Source: Clostridia bacterium
GTDB lineage: Bacteria > Bacillota_A > Clostridia > Christensenellales > Aristaeellaceae
Length of the DNA stretch: 36,099 nt
Reading direction: 5' to 3'
Assembly (NCBI GenBank): GCA_017397695.1
Contig: JAFQIF010000157.1
Location: forward strand, 1-36,099
Shown in pieces: positions 32,720-36,099 of the stretch (position 1 is the stretch's first letter; every line of letters starts with the position of its first letter). The notes below the pieces were generated by a model. That model worked only from the letters and a program-made list of their open reading frames with translations, had not been told where the DNA came from and ran no database searches. A program made the position numbers and the translations under genes.

Positions 32720-33759
32720 GGCATATCCTCCCTGCCCTGCACAAGCGCAGCAGCGTCTTTCACATTGCCGCGCAGCCAGCGAAGCGCAAACACACGCGCG
32801 CGCAGCTGCGTGCGGATTCCCTTATGCGTTTTGAGCGTATACATCAGCAGCGGCATCGGCGAAATGAGCGCAAGAAGGAGCTGTTTCATCGATACGCTGT
32901 CTCGATACTCCTCCATCGCGCGATACACATCGCCAAGATCCGGGTCAAGTCGGATGCCCTTGGTGATCAGCTTATCATAGCAAAGCACAGGCAGTACGTT
33001 TTTGATCTCGCCAAACCTGCCGCAGGCCTTTGCATAATCCCACAGCCGAACAGACAGCGTCATCAGGCGCCAAGCAAGACGCGGCTTCTTCATGCCCATG
33101 AGCGAGTCTCCGCGCTGCACATAATACACATACGGCGTATTTAGGGCGGCGATTGTATGGGTATGCATGAGATACAGCGCAGAAAAATGCGTGTCCTCTG
33201 CGAAGACCTCTTTATTGGGCGCAAAACGCAGGCCATTTGCCTCGATCACGCTGCGGCGATAGAGCTTACTCCAGGCCTCCTGTCCATGCTTATAGGGCAT
33301 CCAATACCGATAGAAATAATTCGCCAAACCAAGGCGGTCCACATCGATCGTCTCGGTTTCAAACTGCAGATAGGCTTCCTGCTCGGCGCCATCGACAACC
33401 AGGCAATAATTATAGAGCACCTGCTGTGCACCCGTTTCATCCGCTGCGCGGACAATATCCGCCAGCCAATTCGGCGCGGCATAATCGTCTGAATCCAGAA
33501 AGGCGACATACTCGCCCTGCGCAACATCCAGACCAGCATTGCGCGCGGAGGACAGGCCGCCGTTTTCTTTATGCACAAGGCGGATACGGCTGTCTCGGTC
33601 GGCATAAGCCTGCATGATCTGAGGACACCCGTCCTTTGTGCCGTCATTGACAAGAATCAGCTCATAATCCGTAAACGTCTGGGCCAGAATGCTGTCCAGG
33701 CACTTGGGAAGATACGCCTCAACCTGATAAATCGGCACGATCACACTGACACGGCACAT
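32716..33759 (-). CDS. Glycosyltransferase family 2 (first of the cassette)
   Basis: A 347-residue GT2 enzyme and the most diverged of the four. Seen: VSVIVPIYQVEAYLPKCLDS, LVNDGTKDGCPQIM, HKENGGLSSARNAGLDVAQG, FLDSDDYAAPNWLAD, and EAWSKLYRRSVIEANGLRF with FAEDTHFSALYLM in place of the GED block. The ATG at 33759 has AAGGAGGGG right upstream; an ATG nine codons earlier lies before that site and is not used. It is the first gene after the cassette promoter. Similar proteins decorate teichoic acid-like or capsular polymers; the specificity is unknown. Confidence 0.92.
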   Translation of the reverse strand: MCRVSVIVPIYQVEAYLPKCLDSILAQTFTDYELILVNDGTKDGCPQIMQAYADRDSRIRLVHKENGGLSSARNAGLDVAQGEYVAFLDSDDYAAPNWLADIVRAADETGAQQVLYNYCLVVDGAEQEAYLQFETETIDVDRLGLANYFYRYWMPYKHGQEAWSKLYRRSVIEANGLRFAPNKEVFAEDTHFSALYLMHTHTIAALNTPYVYYVQRGDSLMGMKKPRLAWRLMTLSVRLWDYAKACGRFGEIKNVLPVLCYDKLITKGIRLDPDLGDVYRAMEEYRDSVSMKQLLLALISPMPLLMYTLKTHKGIRTQLRARVFALRWLRGNVKDAAALVQGREDMP

Positions 33760-33802
33760 AGGCGTCCCCTCCTTCTTCGGATGCACATAATCATACAGAT
33801 TG

Positions 33803-33832
33803 ATTATACCATATGGCCCAAGAACATGACAA
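33803..33832 (-). promoter_or_regulatory. Promoter of the glycan cassette
   Basis: On the minus strand TTGTCA (33832-33827), 18 nt, a perfect TATAAT (33808-33803) with TGG before it (extended -10). The -35 touches the foot of the S41 gene's terminator hairpin. Confidence 0.85.
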
Positions 33833-33859
33833 GGGCCTCCCCGTTTCCGGGAAGGCCCT
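33832..33859 (-). terminator. Hairpin after the S41 protease gene
   Basis: AGGGCCTTCCC/GGGGAGGCCCT is an 11-bp stem with one G-T pair and a six-base loop. On the minus strand the tail is only TTGTCATGTTCTT, a poor T run, so termination may be partial; on the plus strand GTGCGTTTTA follows. Confidence 0.65.
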
Positions 33860-33866
33860 GTGCGTT

Positions 33867-35093
33867 TTATTTCACTTCGCCGTTTTGGATCAATTCGATT
33901 GCCATTTGGAGCTGCGCATCCTGATCATGCGGTAGATTATTGATACCGTAACGGGTTACAGCGTCCTCGTCCAGCTCGACGGTCACATGCGGCTCAATAC
34001 CCACCTCATGAATACACTCGCCACTGGGCGTGTAATAACGGGCGGTAGTCACCTTCAGGCCGCTGCCGTCCGGGAAATCCACCACGCTCTGCACGACGCC
34101 CTTGCCAAACGTTGTCGTGCCGACGAGCGTGCCTTCTCCATAATCCCGGATTGCGCCGGAAAGAATCTCCGAAGCGCTGGCGCTGTACTCGTTGACCAGC
34201 ACAACCATCGGAATATCGTAATACTCGTTATCGATTTCGAAGGCCTCTTCGTTGCCAAGCTTATCGCGCATGGACACCACGATGCCTTCCGGCAGGATCA
34301 TATCTGCCATCATGACGCTCGCATCCAGCAGACCGCCGCCATTATTTCGAAGATCAATAATCATGCCCTTAACGCCCGCCTGCCGGAAGGTCTCCAGCGC
34401 AGCGGCAAAGCCTTTTACAGCGTCGCCCAGGAAATCGAAGACCATTACATAGCCGATATTGCCATTGAGAATCTGGTGCTCAACATAATTGATATTGACC
34501 ACCTTACGGGTGATATCAAAATCAATCGTCTCCAGCCCACGCATGACGGTCACTTTCACATTCTCGCCGGGCGTACCGCGCATGACATCTACTGCAGCAT
34601 CCATCTCATAAGCGGAATAGTACACGTCATTAACATAGACAATCTTATCGCCCGTGCGCATGCCGACCTCTTCAGCCGGACTGCCCTTGAAGACACGCGT
34701 GATGGTGATCAGCTGATCGCTGGGATCCGCCAGAAGCTGGCAGCCAATGCCCGCGTACTCGCCTTCCGTTTCTTCGTTGAAGGCGTCCATGTCTTCCTTG
34801 CTGTAATACGTACTGTATACATCGCCAACGCCAGCAACCAGGCCATACGCCGCGCTCTCGAGCATCTCATCGGTATCGACGTCTTCATAATAGTACATCT
34901 GAACCAGCTGCAGGAGCATATCCAGTTTTTCATATTGCCGGAGGCGGTCATATTCCTCACGAGAGATCGTCACATTTCCCTGCTGCTTGAACATGGGCAG
35001 CATCGCGCTTGCGCCGGCAGACATGCACAGCGAGATAAGCAGCAAAACAGCAAGCAAGGCGGCGATAATATGATTCCGTTTCAATGTAGCCAT
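33867..35093 (-). CDS. S41 family C-terminal processing peptidase (CtpA/CtpB-like)
   Basis: A serine protease that cleaves proteins outside the membrane. The 408 residues have an N-terminal TM or signal anchor (about 9-30), a helical segment with TISREEYDRLRQYEKLDMLLQL, a PDZ domain (about 115-195: EYAGIGCQLLADP, VFKGSPAEEVGMRTGDKIVYVND) and the S41 domain, with GMIIDLRNNGGGLL, VLVNEYSASASEILSGAI (catalytic serine) and GTTTFGKGVVQS (catalytic lysine). CtpB of B. subtilis processes SpoIVFA in sporulation, a possible role here. Start: ATG 35093 is used; its AAAGGA is too near, so a TTG three codons later (AAGGA, 9 nt) may be the real start. Confidence 0.92.
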   Translation of the reverse strand: MATLKRNHIIAALLAVLLLISLCMSAGASAMLPMFKQQGNVTISREEYDRLRQYEKLDMLLQLVQMYYYEDVDTDEMLESAAYGLVAGVGDVYSTYYSKEDMDAFNEETEGEYAGIGCQLLADPSDQLITITRVFKGSPAEEVGMRTGDKIVYVNDVYYSAYEMDAAVDVMRGTPGENVKVTVMRGLETIDFDITRKVVNINYVEHQILNGNIGYVMVFDFLGDAVKGFAAALETFRQAGVKGMIIDLRNNGGGLLDASVMMADMILPEGIVVSMRDKLGNEEAFEIDNEYYDIPMVVLVNEYSASASEILSGAIRDYGEGTLVGTTTFGKGVVQSVVDFPDGSGLKVTTARYYTPSGECIHEVGIEPHVTVELDEDAVTRYGINNLPHDQDAQLQMAIELIQNGEVK

Positions 35094-35102
35094 TCCTTTC
35101 TA

Positions 35103-35134
35103 TGAAAACAGCCGACGCATACTACGCCGGCTGT
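35103..35134 (-). terminator. Terminator after the CdaR-like regulator gene
   Basis: On the minus strand ACAGCCGGCG-TAGTATG-CGTCGGCTGT (10 bp, one mismatch or wobble) is followed by TTTTC. It lies 11 bp after the regulator stop and directly before the S41 gene. Confidence 0.8.
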
Positions 35135-35144
35135 CTTTTGCAAA

Positions 35145-36099
35145 TCAATACACGGGACGCGGCTTATCCTTGCCGCTCTTGCCAAGGAGCATCATCATCT
35201 TAAACGTCACCGCGTCATCGAACTTGCGCAGGTCCAGACCGGTCTGGCGCTGCACCTTATCCAGACGATACACAAGCGTGTTGCGGTGGATATAGAGCTG
35301 ACGCGCGGTATCGGACAGATTCAGATCCTTCGCAAAGAACATCTCGATGGTGTGGAGCATTTCGTCATTGAACAGACGAGCAGTCTTCCTGTTGAACAGG
35401 ATACCATGATAACGGGTACCCATCTCGCGCGGAATATCCATCAGGAAGCGCTCCAGAACGAGGCTGCGATAGATATAAATGTGCTGATCATTCAGGAAGA
35501 TACGGCCCACCTCAACGGCGCGGCGGGATTCACGATAGCTCTCGCCGATCTCCGGGAAGGTCTTCTTCGGCTCGCCAATACCTACAACGCAGCCCTTGCC
35601 CACTTCGTCAAGCAGCGTCTGTTCGATGGCCTCGGCCAGCTGATACAGTTCGTCGAAAGACTCGACGTTGTCCATGCTCTTGAGGAAAACAACGGTATGT
35701 CGATCCATCTCCACGAGCAGGTCACCACCTGCACGCGGAACGAGCTCCTCGAGCATGTTGAATGCGGTTTCCGTTTCGGTCTGCAGGATCTGGAAGGTGA
35801 TCACGCAGCGCTCACGGTTCATTTCGATCTGATGCTCATGCGCCAAGGCCTCCAGCTCGGAGCCGGACAGCTCCTCGCGCAGGACGCGGCGATACACATC
35901 GTAACGGCTCTGGATCGGCGCTTCTCCGCGGCCCATAGACTGAATCATCGCGCCGGCAAGCACAATGCAGTCATGCGTAGCGGCGCCCTGCGCATCGGCG
36001 CACAGAATAAGCTCCGGCGTAATGCCGATCATCAGGAAGGTTTTTCCTTCAAAGGCAACCGGCATGCCAGGCTCCATAAACTCCGGCAGGCTGATCTTG
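35145..36099 (-). CDS. CdaR/PucR-type transcriptional regulator (cut at its 5' end by window edge)
   Basis: A regulator with C-terminal PucR-type helix-turn-helix. Seen in about 317 codons: a central region with GIGEPKKTFPEIGESYRESRRAVEVGRIF (GGDEF-like, CdaR family), then the end MFFAKDLNLSDTARQLYIHRNTLVYRLDKVQRQTGLDLRKFDDA (in parts), where LNLSDTARQLYIHRNTLVYRLDKV is the HTH_30 signature. The frame is open to the window edge (KISLPEF before the first Met at 36077), so the true start is probably outside; family members have about 360-380 residues. CdaR relatives sense sugar diacids or related ligands, and the ligand here is unknown. It ends in a strong terminator. Confidence 0.85.
   Translation of the reverse strand, partial: KISLPEFMEPGMPVAFEGKTFLMIGITPELILCADAQGAATHDCIVLAGAMIQSMGRGEAPIQSRYDVYRRVLREELSGSELEALAHEHQIEMNRERCVITFQILQTETETAFNMLEELVPRAGGDLLVEMDRHTVVFLKSMDNVESFDELYQLAEAIEQTLLDEVGKGCVVGIGEPKKTFPEIGESYRESRRAVEVGRIFLNDQHIYIYRSLVLERFLMDIPREMGTRYHGILFNRKTARLFNDEMLHTIEMFFAKDLNLSDTARQLYIHRNTLVYRLDKVQRQTGLDLRKFDDAVTFKMMMLLGKSGKDKPRPVY

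Noticed and set aside
1..36099. CRISPR arrays, insertion sequences, prophage genes, tRNA genes
   Set aside because: No regular direct repeats with spacers, no transposase or integrase motifs, and no cloverleaf with GGTTC-A arm was seen on reading; a tRNAscan-SE run would settle the last point.

Overview
The window comes from a spore-forming member of the Bacillota, most likely class Clostridia. It carries a complete eight-gene spoIIIA operon (spoIIIAA to spoIIIAH), the clostridial order asp23-amaP-DUF2273-nusB-folD-xseA-xseB-ispA-dxs, AGGAGG-type ribosome binding sites, and TTGACA/TATAAT promoters, often with an extended -10. The DNA is moderately GC rich. Almost everything is read from the minus strand; only two genes are on the plus strand. 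No tRNA, rRNA, insertion sequence, integrase or CRISPR array was seen.

Layout, left to right: (1) 1-3400, isoprenoid block: dxs (cut by the window edge), a small membrane protein that fits OapA, a noncoding RNA of about 600 nt at 1060-1661 with its own promoter, closing helix and terminator, a DUF212 protein, ispA and xseB. The neighbourhood ispA / RNA / oapA / dxs is the classical locus of OLE RNA (ornate, large, extremophilic), and this is the most striking item here. (2) 3400-8500, housekeeping and envelope block: xseA, folD, a TsaD paralogue, nusB, DUF2273, amaP, asp23. (3) 8565-12839, spoIIIA operon, with a very short SpoIIIAF and a long spoIIIAA/spoIIIAB overlap. (4) 12927-15229, thiI plus its cysteine desulfurase. 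(5) 15293-19843, four single genes with their own signals: a two-TM protein, a large zinc-ribbon/TM protein (+), ogt, and a class C serine hydrolase (+). (6) 19943-25937, lysA, tadA, degV, a ParB-like protein and comEC. (7) 25949-33759, a MATE exporter and a surface-glycan cassette: a F420-dehydrogenase-beta-like Fe-S protein, a polysaccharide pyruvyl transferase and four GT2 glycosyltransferases with coupled starts. (8) 33867-36099, an S41 processing protease and a CdaR/PucR-type regulator (cut by the right edge).

How the parts work together: folD, xseAB, nusB, ispA and dxs form the conserved clostridial mixed operon. SpoIIIAA-AH build the feeding-tube channel between mother cell and forespore. 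Asp23, AmaP and DUF2273 form a membrane-anchored envelope-stress module. ThiI receives sulfur from the adjacent desulfurase for 4-thiouridine in tRNA. The OLE RNA would form a membrane ribonucleoprotein with OapA; in the alkaliphilic bacillus where it was studied, this complex supports growth under cold, alcohol and Mg2+ stress. All functional calls rest on sequence motifs and gene order read by eye; no database search was run.
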